A stretch of 19,008 bases of DNA. Origin: DSWT01 sp036845725. Its GTDB lineage: Bacteria > Chloroflexota > Anaerolineae > B4-G1 > SLSP01. The DNA lies in NCBI GenBank assembly GCA_036845725.1, contig DAIUDK010000114.1, forward strand, positions 1 through 19,008, written 5' to 3'. Below are positions 1 through 7,305 of the stretch, one piece after another (within the stretch, counting starts at the first letter, position 1; each line of letters begins with the position of its first letter). The notes below the pieces were generated by a model. That model was not told the DNA's origin, searched no databases, and saw only the letters and a program-made list of their open reading frames with translations. A program made the position numbers and the translations under genes.

Positions 1-83
1 ATTATGGAACGAACAAAACGCAAATCGGGAGTTTTCTCCTGAGAGGCATCGTTCCGCATAAAGTATGTGTGGAGGAGTGAATT

Positions 84-1022
84 ATGGAAATCAAAGTTCG
101 AGAAAACGTGCAACCGGTCTTAAATACGATCACATGGGTCTTGCTGATCGCAATCACCGTCTTAATCATGACATGGATAGCATTGTTAGGATTCCGGCTC
201 GTGGAGCTATTGGCTCCACAGTCGGTATCGGCGCAGACAGAAGTCGAGTCGCCTACGCCGCCTGCATCCACAGTAATCACAGTCACCGCAACGCCGCCGG
301 TGACCACCACGGTAGAGCCTTCGTCAACGCCGGTAGAACCTACATCAACGCCGGTACCGCCGACACCGACGCCGGTCCAGCCGCGACTAGCCGCTGGCGA
401 CAGCGCCGTCAATGTCCGGCGTGGACCCGGCCTGGCTTACGAGAAAATCGGCCTTCTGCCCGCGGGGACACAAGCCGCGGTAACCGGCCGGAGTGAGGCG
501 TGGTGGCAGATCGACTACCAGGGCCAAGCCGGTTTCGTCTTCGGCGAGATCGTCACTGCCTTCGACGTCGATACAACGCCGGAGGTCGAAGCGCCGCCGC
601 TGCCCGAACCCACGCCCACCGTTCAGGTGACGCCGCCACCTGGCCCGGCGCCGGTCTGGGATATTGACGAGGCGCGCTGGATCGATGTTGACCTTTCAGC
701 ACAGACGCTCACTGCGTATGAGGGGACAATGCCGGTCCAGCAGTACCTCGTCTCCACCGGACTCCCGCAGACCCCGACGCCGGTGGGCCAGTATCGCATC
801 TGGATCAAACTCAAGACCGACGATATGGCCGGTCCCGGTTACTATATCGAGGACGTCCCGTGGGTGATGTACTTCTATCAGGGTTACGGCTTGCACGGCG
901 TCACCTGGCACGGGAACTTCGGCCAACCGATGAGCCATGGCTGCGTCAACCAACCCACCGAAATGGCTGAATGGCTGTTCAACTTTGCGAGCGTGGGGAC
1001 ATTGGTGAACATCCATGAATAA
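84..1022 (+). CDS. Membrane-anchored SH3-domain L,D-transpeptidase (YkuD family)
   Basis: The 312-aa product is likely an L,D-transpeptidase that forms 3-3 peptidoglycan cross-links or anchors proteins to the wall outside the membrane. Seen: a hydrophobic segment at about residues 13-45 (signal anchor), a Thr/Pro-rich linker at about 57-100, an SH3b-like domain at about 103-160 (VNVRRGPG, WWQIDYQGQAGFV), a second Pro-rich linker, then a YkuD domain from about 190 to the end. The catalytic motif is SHGCVN with Cys287 and His285, preceded by HGVTWHGNFG. The start has GGAGG seven bases upstream. The gene stands alone and ends in a strong hairpin. The linker is a simple repeat of Thr-Pro codons. 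The family is well supported; the exact substrate is not shown. Some YkuD proteins act as carboxypeptidases instead. Confidence 0.9.
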   Translation: MEIKVRENVQPVLNTITWVLLIAITVLIMTWIALLGFRLVELLAPQSVSAQTEVESPTPPASTVITVTATPPVTTTVEPSSTPVEPTSTPVPPTPTPVQPRLAAGDSAVNVRRGPGLAYEKIGLLPAGTQAAVTGRSEAWWQIDYQGQAGFVFGEIVTAFDVDTTPEVEAPPLPEPTPTVQVTPPPGPAPVWDIDEARWIDVDLSAQTLTAYEGTMPVQQYLVSTGLPQTPTPVGQYRIWIKLKTDDMAGPGYYIEDVPWVMYFYQGYGLHGVTWHGNFGQPMSHGCVNQPTEMAEWLFNFASVGTLVNIHE

Positions 1023-1046
1023 CCACGGGATGAACAAGCTGAAACG

Positions 1047-1076
1047 AGGACGCCCGGCACGATACCGGGCGTCCTT
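1047..1076 (+). terminator. Rho-independent terminator after the L,D-transpeptidase gene
   Basis: An 11-bp perfect stem (AGGACGCCCGG at 1047-1057 with its complement at 1065-1075) with a 7-nt loop lies 25 nt after the stop codon. The T tract is short and interrupted (TTCTGT), so termination may be less efficient than at classical sites. Confidence 0.7.
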
Positions 1077-1079
1077 CTG

Positions 1080-1695
1080 TATGCGACGTCCTGTAACCAG
1101 CCGTTGGTACCTCTTGCCTATAGCGTAGACTTGTTCCCGAATGGGCCTTGACAAGATATCGGACGCAGGTTCGCGCAGATTTCCTGGGGCGTCCCCGGGC
1201 AAAAGATGCTGGACGCGCTGATGGGCAAAGGCCTCAGCAATACACTGCCGGGACTCGCCAGTATGCCTGGCGCAAAGAATAACCAGTGAATAGTGTAGCG
1301 GACAACTATCACAAAAACATCACAAGTCAGGACTTACACAAGGGTCATTTTGATACTCGGAGAACGTAGAGATTTCCCCCGGTTCTTCTCGGCGTGCTCG
1401 ACGTTGAGGGATGAGATTCGGCTAGGCGGTTGGGAAGGCTGCAGGTAGGGAAATGTAGAGCACGATGATCAGCACGACGCAGCAGGGGGCAGGCTGCGTC
1501 CAGGACAGGTCGTAGGTAACACTGGGGCTGCACGCGGCATAGTTGTTCTAATTTTAGTCGTTTCGGCTAAATCCACTAGGAAAACGTCAGGAATAACCAT
1601 TGGAAAACCGAATCGCACCCAAAAACCGCCTTCTTCCTTTGGAGTTGTGGAGTCTTGGTTTTCAGGATAAAAGATGTGTGATTGTACCGTGGAGA
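1080..1695. other. About 600 bp without a convincing gene; possible decayed sequence
   Basis: This interval lies between the plus-strand transpeptidase terminator and the end of the minus-strand LuxR gene, so the flanking genes converge. Only short open frames of about 60 codons occur, on both strands, without good ribosome sites or recognisable domains. A plus-strand frame ending near 1289 reads WGVPGQKMLDALMGKG and looks protein-like, but a stop codon lies just upstream and I do not recognise it. Near 1324-1335 there is an AAGTC-AG-GACTT inverted repeat that resembles insertion-sequence ends seen in some bacteria, and from there to about 1550 a minus-strand frame could be a broken transposase start. 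That reading is a guess. No terminator for the LuxR gene was found here. Confidence 0.35.
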
Positions 1696-4452
1696 TTACG
1701 GGAGCAGGTCCAGTTCGTGCGCCCGCGCCAGGGCTTGCACGCGATTGGCGACGCCGAGTTTGCCGTAAAGGTTGTTGATGTGCGTCTTGACGGTGCTGAC
1801 GGCGATGTAGAGCCGGTCGGCGATTTCTCGGTTGGTAGCGCCAGTTTCGATCAGACGCAGGATTTCCAGTTCGCGGTCGCTCAAGGGTTCGAGAAGTTGC
1901 GAGTTGCGAGTTAAGAGTTGCGAGTTGGAGGTATGTTTACAGGAACTGGGGATAAGGAATTGGGAATCGGTAACCTGTAACAGGCTCTGAACATAATCTG
2001 GCATGATGCCTTCGTCTAGCACTTCCTGAAGCAAGCGGGCCATCTCCGCGCCCATGTCCACGAAGACGCGCGTGTAGCCTTCGGGCGCGGCGAGGGTGAA
2101 CGCGCGGTGGAGGGTGGTGTGGGCGGCATCGCGCTGTCCTAGCCCGTGCAGCGCTAGGGCTTCCAGGCTGAGCAGTTCGATGGCGACGCCCATCCAGCCG
2201 GCATCCTCGACGAGGCGGCGTAAGGGGGTGAGGACTGCGATGGCATCAGTGAAATGTCCGTGGACCAGGTAGAACCTCGCCAGAGCGGAGACTTCCATCC
2301 AGCGGATGAAGACGGCGATGTTGCCTTCTGGCAGCGGTTCTTGCACGTAAGCGTCGAGCCACTTCTCGGTCCACAACGTGGCAGCCTCTAACTCCCCCCA
2401 GGCTACCCGCATCCGTGCCTGGAATGCCTCCATCTGCCGGATGGTCAATCGTGAGATTTTGTTCTCGTGGGCAAATGCCATGATTTTTTCCACGGTTTGC
2501 CGGGCGCGCGCCTCGTCACCTTGGGCGTAGGCGATGCGGCTGAGGACGACGTAATCATCCACCAGGACTTCGGCGTTGCCCCATTGTTCGCCCAGAGCGA
2601 TGCAGTGGGCGATGGCCTGCGCAGCGGCCTCCAGGTCGTTCGTTTCGCGCAGGACTTCGGCAAGCCCCTGATAGATCAGGCTGGCGCTGACCGGTAGTGG
2701 GGTGTGTGGCGTCCCGGTCAACGATGCCAACCCCTGTTCGAAGGTGATGCGCGCTTGCCGCAGCCGTCCTTGCAGGATGGCGAAGTACCCGGTGACGAAG
2801 ATCGACAACGATGCGATGAGCGTGTTGCCGGTCGTCTGGCTCAGTTCGAGCGTCTCGCCGAAGACGCGCTGTGCCGCCGCGGTGTCCGTATCGAAGAACT
2901 GGCTGAGGCCTAACAACCAGGCGATGACGCTGCGCAGAAAGGTGTTTCCCTCAGGGAGCGCGGCGAACGCTTGTTGCGCCAGTGCCACGCCCTGGTGAAT
3001 GTCGCCGCTGAAGGTCGCCATGTACGCGCGGACGGCTGTGACCTGGCTCTGGATGGCGTCGTGTTCTTCGGCAGGAACATCGCCCCGGTTTAGTGCGGTT
3101 TCGACCGCGTGCAGTGCCATCTCGATGGGTGCGAATTCTCCGGCGACGAGCGCCGCTTCCGCGAGAGCCAGGTTCAACGCGGGTCGCGCATCCATGATGG
3201 ACTGCGGCAGCGCCTTGAGCCAGTTGAGGAGCGTGGTCGCTTCGCTGCGCATCAGTAGGGGGACAACTGCCTGCTCGATCCACTGCGCGGCGCTCTCGAA
3301 ATCGGCGGCGCGCAGGGCGTGCCCGATGGCTTCGGACGGCAGCGCGTGTTCCGCGTACCAGGCTGCGGCGCGGCGGTGCAGCATTTGCGCCAGTTCGGGC
3401 GCTTCGTTATAGATGTGGTTGCGCATAAAGTCGGCGAACAGCCGGTGGTAGCGATACCATTGGCGTTCGTCGTCCAGCGGGGCTAGAAACAGGTTGGCTT
3501 GTTCCAACCGCCGCAGCAGGCGCTCGCTGTCATCCCGTTCGGTCACGGCGTCGCAGAGGGAGGCGGTCAGGCGGTCGAGGATGGCCGTCTGCGAGAGAAA
3601 CTCGTGGATCTCCGGAGGCTGCTGCGCCAGCACTTCCTCGGTGAGATAGTCGATCACGTGCCGGTGGCTGCCGCTGAACGCCGCGATGAAACTCGCCGCT
3701 TCTGTTGCGGCGCGGTTTTGTAGGGAGATGGCGGCCAGTTGCAAGCTGGCAATCCAGCCTTCGGTGCGTGCTTCAAGCGCCGCGATGTTCTCCGGCGCGA
3801 GGTTCAGACCCATAATCTGATTGAGGAACGTCGCGGTTTCGTCCGCCGTAAAGCGCAGGTCGGCGGCGCGCAGTTCGGTGAGCTGGCGGCGGGCGCGAAG
3901 ACGGGCCAGAGGCAGGGGCGGATCGACGCGGGTGGCGACGGCCAGGTGCATGTGGGGCGGCAGGTGATCGAGCAGAAACGCGACCATGGCGTGGATGGCC
4001 GGCTGTTCGATAACGTGGTAATCGTCGAGTGCGAGCACCAGGTCGCCCTCTGCTGACCTGTCGGCGAGGTGGTTGAGCAGCCCGGTGAGGATCACTGTGA
4101 ACGACGGTGGCTGTGGCGGCTGGATCATCGCCCGCGCGTCCGCGCCGATGTCCGGATACACCGTTTCCAGCGCGGCAAGCAGGTACAGGAGAAAGCGGGT
4201 GGGGTCGTTATCGGCCTCGTCCAGGGAAAGCCAACACGATTTTGGATTTTGGATTTTGGATTGTCGATTTTCGCCAATCCACTCGCTGAGGAGCGTGGTT
4301 TTGCCGAAGCCGGCCGGAGCGCAGATCAGTAGCAGCCGGTGTCCCAGGCGCAGACCCGCGTCCAGTTGCTCGAACAGCCGGGCGCGCACCGCACACGCGG
4401 CGTGCGGCGGCGGGACGTAGAGCTTGGTGGTGAGAATCGGTATGGTATCCAT
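1696..4452 (-). CDS. MalT-like LuxR-family transcriptional activator (ATP-dependent, TPR)
   Basis: This 918-aa protein has the layout of large ATP-dependent LuxR (MalT/STAND) activators, which bind a small inducer and ATP, oligomerise and activate sigma-70 promoters. Seen: the N-terminal LTTKLYVPPP signature of the family, Walker A APAGFGKTT at residues 45-53, a Walker B-like LALDDYH near 140, a helical TPR-type middle region, and a C-terminal LuxR helix-turn-helix (LSDRELEILRLI...NREIADRLYIAVSTVKTHINNLYGKLG) in about the last 65 residues. Two 7-bp tandem repeat arrays lie inside the reading frame, one just after the P-loop (residues about 61-72) and one in the linker before the HTH (about 841-852). 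The gene follows an ABC exporter by 90 bp. There is no Shine-Dalgarno sequence, but a promoter abuts the start codon. The inducer is unknown. Confidence 0.92.
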   Translation of the reverse strand: MDTIPILTTKLYVPPPHAACAVRARLFEQLDAGLRLGHRLLLICAPAGFGKTTLLSEWIGENRQSKIQNPKSCWLSLDEADNDPTRFLLYLLAALETVYPDIGADARAMIQPPQPPSFTVILTGLLNHLADRSAEGDLVLALDDYHVIEQPAIHAMVAFLLDHLPPHMHLAVATRVDPPLPLARLRARRQLTELRAADLRFTADETATFLNQIMGLNLAPENIAALEARTEGWIASLQLAAISLQNRAATEAASFIAAFSGSHRHVIDYLTEEVLAQQPPEIHEFLSQTAILDRLTASLCDAVTERDDSERLLRRLEQANLFLAPLDDERQWYRYHRLFADFMRNHIYNEAPELAQMLHRRAAAWYAEHALPSEAIGHALRAADFESAAQWIEQAVVPLLMRSEATTLLNWLKALPQSIMDARPALNLALAEAALVAGEFAPIEMALHAVETALNRGDVPAEEHDAIQSQVTAVRAYMATFSGDIHQGVALAQQAFAALPEGNTFLRSVIAWLLGLSQFFDTDTAAAQRVFGETLELSQTTGNTLIASLSIFVTGYFAILQGRLRQARITFEQGLASLTGTPHTPLPVSASLIYQGLAEVLRETNDLEAAAQAIAHCIALGEQWGNAEVLVDDYVVLSRIAYAQGDEARARQTVEKIMAFAHENKISRLTIRQMEAFQARMRVAWGELEAATLWTEKWLDAYVQEPLPEGNIAVFIRWMEVSALARFYLVHGHFTDAIAVLTPLRRLVEDAGWMGVAIELLSLEALALHGLGQRDAAHTTLHRAFTLAAPEGYTRVFVDMGAEMARLLQEVLDEGIMPDYVQSLLQVTDSQFLIPSSCKHTSNSQLLTRNSQLLEPLSDRELEILRLIETGATNREIADRLYIAVSTVKTHINNLYGKLGVANRVQALARAHELDLLP
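1896..1930. repeat. 7-bp tandem repeat array inside the LuxR gene (5 units)
   Basis: Five consecutive heptamers of consensus GTTGCGA (units 1, 2 and 4 exact, 3 and 5 degenerate) lie in the coding sequence. On the coding strand they encode a Ser/Gln/Leu-rich linker (NSQLLTRNSQLL) between the TPR region and the DNA-binding domain. Confidence 0.8.
4238..4272. repeat. 7-bp tandem repeat array inside the LuxR gene near the P-loop (5 units)
   Basis: Five consecutive heptamers of consensus GATTTTG (three exact, then GATTGTC and GATTTTC) lie in the coding sequence, about 9 codons after Walker A. They encode the polar stretch NRQSKIQNPKS, where related proteins normally have a short variable loop before a WLSLDE-type motif. 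The local A+T content is far above that of the gene. Confidence 0.85.
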
Positions 4453-4459
4453 TGGTTGG

Positions 4460-4488
4460 ATTGTAGTGCAAGGCGATAAAGATGCAAA
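4460..4488 (-). promoter_or_regulatory. Candidate promoter of the LuxR regulator gene, possibly leaderless
   Basis: On the minus strand, TTTGCA (4483-4488) and TACAAT (4460-4465) are separated by 17 bp. Transcription would start at or within a few bases of the ATG at 4452, and no Shine-Dalgarno sequence is visible, which would give a leaderless mRNA. Confidence 0.45.
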
Positions 4489-4541
4489 GCCGACCTTCCA
4501 AAAGCGACCAAGCGCCCGATTCTTCTTGAAATACCCTCACT

Positions 4542-5333
4542 TCACCGGTCCGACCGGCGCACGCGCCATATCACCAGGGCATAAAAGATGAGCGATTCAA
4601 TGGCCAGAGTACCAACGTTCGACCAGATGTCCATCGCCGGAACGACCCCGACCATAGACAATCCGACAAGTTTCCCCATCGCCACGGAGGGCATCCAAGG
4701 CAGAATGGCCTGTACGACCCCCGGCAGTTTCGCGCTAACGAGTTCAGCCAGGAGCATCGGCACGAGTAAAAGCATGAGGAACAGCCCTAGCCACAGATTG
4801 ACCGTCGTGGGGTTCTCGGACATGATGCCCAGCAGTAGTCCACCCGCCACGGTAAACGCCGCGCCCAGCAGGAATGCCAGCGCCGCGATCTCCCAGTGTA
4901 CGATCCAGCGGGTGTTAAACAGAAAAACGACCACCGCGGCGCACAGGCAGTAGAACATCCCGGCCAGCGCTTTTCCGGACACCACATGGCCAAAGTGGGC
5001 CGGCGACACCAGCAGCGCATCAAGGGTGTGGGTTTCCTTTTCCTCGATCATCAGGTACGGCACCAGCGCGAGGCCGACGATCAGCAGCTGAACAGTCAGG
5101 TTTATTGCCAGTAGAGATGGCTGCAAGCCCAGTTCTGATGGTGGATTGACAGCTTGCCCTTCGACGGCGGTTGGGGCACGGCGCGGCCCGAACAATAGCG
5201 GCAGCGCCAGTCCTGTCAGCATCATCAGGCCGACGCCCAGCATGATCGAGAGCGTGGTCTTGTTCTTGACGGCGTCAACGATGTCTTTGGCGGCAATGGT
5301 CACGGTGATGCGGATACTTTCCTTGAAGTTCAT
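4542..5333 (-). CDS. ABC-2 type exporter permease, short subunit
   Basis: The 263-aa product is an integral membrane subunit of an ABC-2 (Nat/CcmB-like) exporter. Seen: an N-terminal amphipathic start ending in VTIAAKDIVDAVKNKTTL, a first membrane helix at about residues 27-49, a cytoplasmic loop with the conserved EEKETHTLDALLVSP motif, and four further membrane helices to the C-terminus, which ends in RRSDR. The ATG at 5333 is chosen over an upstream in-frame start because AAAGGAG lies 6-7 nt before it and because the upstream gene ends only 11 bp earlier. It is a shorter paralogue of the next permease (same EEK.HTLDAL motif and same last five residues), so the pair likely arose by tandem duplication and forms a heterodimer. 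The transported substrate is unknown. Confidence 0.88.
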   Translation of the reverse strand: MNFKESIRITVTIAAKDIVDAVKNKTTLSIMLGVGLMMLTGLALPLLFGPRRAPTAVEGQAVNPPSELGLQPSLLAINLTVQLLIVGLALVPYLMIEEKETHTLDALLVSPAHFGHVVSGKALAGMFYCLCAAVVVFLFNTRWIVHWEIAALAFLLGAAFTVAGGLLLGIMSENPTTVNLWLGLFLMLLLVPMLLAELVSAKLPGVVQAILPWMPSVAMGKLVGLSMVGVVPAMDIWSNVGTLAIESLIFYALVIWRVRRSDR

Positions 5334-5344
5334 CCTTTGCTCCT

Positions 5345-6424
5345 TTACCGGTCTGAGCGGCGGATGCACCACGCCACGATGACCAGGAGGATCGCCGTCG
5401 TTCCGAAAACCAACGCGATGTCTGGCCCCCACTCGGCGAAGGGGGCGCTGTCTGTCATGGACATAATGAACAACCGCGACAGTCCCACGCTAGGGAACCA
5501 ACGCACGACAGCATTCACAGAAGATAGCAGATCCATTGACATAAAAGACACGCTGACCGGCAGCACGAAGAGCGGCACGATCATGGCTAACGTCAACATA
5601 CGCAGCGATTGGTGGGTCTGGAGTGTAACGCCGAACAGAAGTCCGATAGCGACGGCCAGCAGCGCGCCAAGCGCCGTTGCCAGGATCGCAAAACCCCACT
5701 GGACGATCAGTGCCGCGTTAAAGGCAAAGAGCACCACAGCGCCGATCAGGCAGTAAACTAGGCCCGCGATGGCTTTCCCGGCGACCACGTGTCCGCTGCG
5801 GGCCGGCGAGATCAACAGCGCATCCAGGGTGTGGCTGCGCTTTTCCTCGAACATTAACTGTGGCGTAAGACCCGTACCAAGTGCCACCAGCATCAGTGTG
5901 ATGGCCAGCGCGGCCCACGAGTGCGGTCCCATTGATCCCAGGGTGGGGTACACCCGGTGGCCTTCGAGATTGATGCGCACCGTTTGTCCTGTCTGGACGG
6001 CGATCTCTTGCTCGACTTGTGCCTTGAGTTCCTCAGCCGCCGCGTCGCTGACCCAATACTGCATGTAGCCATCGAGTGCTATAGGGTCACCTCCGGCCAA
6101 CTGCTCGTCAAATCCGGGTGGGATCACTAATCCCAATGCCGGCACGCCCTCCAAAGCGATAAAGAACGCCATACGCTCTTGAGAGGCTACCCGCCGCGCT
6201 TCGAGGTTGGGACTGTTTTCCAGGTAGGTGGTCAACGCGGATTGCCCGGCGTCGTAGATATCCACTTCAGGCAGGTGCGCCATCCCGGTGATGATCGGCA
6301 TCGCTTTGTAGAATGCCACCATCAGTATCACCATGACGATCGTTGACCAGATGACTTTGTTTTTGAATGCGTCGCCGATGTCTTTGGCTGCGATGGCCCA
6401 GATGATGCGTAGATGCGTTTTCAT
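5345..6424 (-). CDS. ABC-2 type exporter permease with large external domain
   Basis: The 359-aa product is the second membrane subunit of the exporter. After a cytoplasmic start (IWAIAAKDIGDAFKNKVIW) and a first membrane helix at about residues 24-45 comes a roughly 120-residue extracytoplasmic region (VDIYDAGQSALTTYLENSPNL...), then five helices with the EEKRSHTLDALLISP motif between helices 2 and 3. This is the layout of NatB/ABC-2_membrane_3 proteins. The ATG overlaps the stop of the upstream ATPase by one base (TAATG), which implies translational coupling. The C-terminus RRSDR is shared with the following permease. NatB-type exporters are known for sodium or antimicrobial compounds, but nothing here fixes the substrate. 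Confidence 0.9.
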   Translation of the reverse strand: MKTHLRIIWAIAAKDIGDAFKNKVIWSTIVMVILMVAFYKAMPIITGMAHLPEVDIYDAGQSALTTYLENSPNLEARRVASQERMAFFIALEGVPALGLVIPPGFDEQLAGGDPIALDGYMQYWVSDAAAEELKAQVEQEIAVQTGQTVRINLEGHRVYPTLGSMGPHSWAALAITLMLVALGTGLTPQLMFEEKRSHTLDALLISPARSGHVVAGKAIAGLVYCLIGAVVLFAFNAALIVQWGFAILATALGALLAVAIGLLFGVTLQTHQSLRMLTLAMIVPLFVLPVSVSFMSMDLLSSVNAVVRWFPSVGLSRLFIMSMTDSAPFAEWGPDIALVFGTTAILLVIVAWCIRRSDR

Positions 6425-7176
6425 TACTCAAACCTTCCATGCAACTCTGCACCCGTCAAGGCGACGAACACATCCTCCAAGCTGCTGAAAGCAGCTGTCG
6501 TCTGTTCGCCGCCGTGCGCGGCTTTGAGCCGCGCGGGCGTGTCCAACGCGACGATTTTGCCCTTGTGGAGGATCGCTACCCGGTCGGAGAGCCGGTCGGC
6601 CTCTTCCATATAGTGCGTGGTCAGGAAGACGGTCACACCTTGTTTAGCCAGATCGGCGACGAAGGCGCGGATCTCGCGGGCAACATTGGGGTCAAGCCCG
6701 CGCGTCGGCTCGTCGAGAAAGAGTACCTTAGGTTCGTGCAGCAGCGCGCGGGCGACCAGCAATCGCTGCTTCATGCCGTTCGAGTATTTCTTGATCCGGT
6801 CGTTGGCGCGTTCGTTCAGCCCCACCTGCTTCAGCACCGCGTCTACACGCGCTTTGGGTGCGCCGTATAGCCGGGCGGCGAAAAGCAGGTTGTCGCGGGC
6901 CGACAGGCGCTCGTAGATGTTCTGGTACTCGAACACGACACCGATCTGCGGCTTGAGCGCGTCGCGTTGTGTGACCACGTCGCAGCCCATGACCCGCACC
7001 GTGCCCGCCGTAGGGCGCAGTTGTCCGGTGAGCATGCGAATCGTTGTCGTCTTGCCCGCGCCGTTAGGTCCCAGAAAGCCGAACACCTCGCCGGGTTGCA
7101 CCTCGAAGCTGATGCCGTCCACGGCCCGCAAGCCGTTAAAATCGCGGGTCAGGTTTTGTACTTCAATTGCGTTCAC
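6424..7176 (-). CDS. ABC transporter ATP-binding protein of the ABC-2 exporter
   Basis: The 250-aa ATPase powers the two downstream permeases. Seen: Walker A GPNGAGKTT at residues 36-44, a Q-loop region VFEYQNIY near 81-88, signature YSNGMKQR at 131-138, Walker B VLFLDEP at 151-157 followed by LDP in the D-loop, and the switch His188 in TTHYMEE. All catalytic motifs are intact. The start codon is GTG, preceded by AGAGG a few bases upstream. The gene is first in a tight three-gene operon (1-bp overlap, then 11 bp) with its own promoter. It belongs to the CcmA/NatA/DrrA type. Confidence 0.93.
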   Translation of the reverse strand: MNAIEVQNLTRDFNGLRAVDGISFEVQPGEVFGFLGPNGAGKTTTIRMLTGQLRPTAGTVRVMGCDVVTQRDALKPQIGVVFEYQNIYERLSARDNLLFAARLYGAPKARVDAVLKQVGLNERANDRIKKYSNGMKQRLLVARALLHEPKVLFLDEPTRGLDPNVAREIRAFVADLAKQGVTVFLTTHYMEEADRLSDRVAILHKGKIVALDTPARLKAAHGGEQTTAAFSSLEDVFVALTGAELHGRFE

Positions 7177-7216
7177 TGCCTCTGTTCCCCTTTCTGCTTA
7201 AGTTGCTTTTACCTTC

Positions 7217-7245
7217 AGTATACGGCATCACAGGGCGGGTTGCAA
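7217..7245 (-). promoter_or_regulatory. Candidate promoter of the ABC exporter operon
   Basis: On the minus strand, TTGCAA (7240-7245) and TATACT (7217-7222) are separated by 17 bp, giving a start site near 7210 and a leader of about 34 nt before the GTG. The -35 box directly follows the T tail of the upstream gene's terminator, so the exporter operon seems to be transcribed separately from the LytTR-fusion gene. Confidence 0.55.
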
Positions 7246-7267
7246 CAAAAAAGCGCCGAACGGCGCT
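7246..7267 (-). terminator. Rho-independent terminator of the ABC-LytTR fusion gene
   Basis: On the minus strand, AGCGCCG-TT-CGGCGCT is followed directly by a run of T residues. It lies about 40 bp after the stop codon of the ABC-LytTR gene and separates it from the exporter operon. A 7-bp GC stem with a 2-nt nominal loop and a six-T tail is a classical form. Confidence 0.8.
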
Positions 7268-7305
7268 AGGGTAGGGTGAATGGCGTCAGTTGGTGGTTGA
7301 ATGGT

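Noticed and set aside
6..55. Inverted repeat GGAACGA (6-12) and TCGTTCC (49-55) before the first gene
   Set aside because: Seven base pairs with a 36-nt loop, and a weak inner GGAG-TTTT-CTCC; could be a terminator or leader of something outside the window, but too weak to call.
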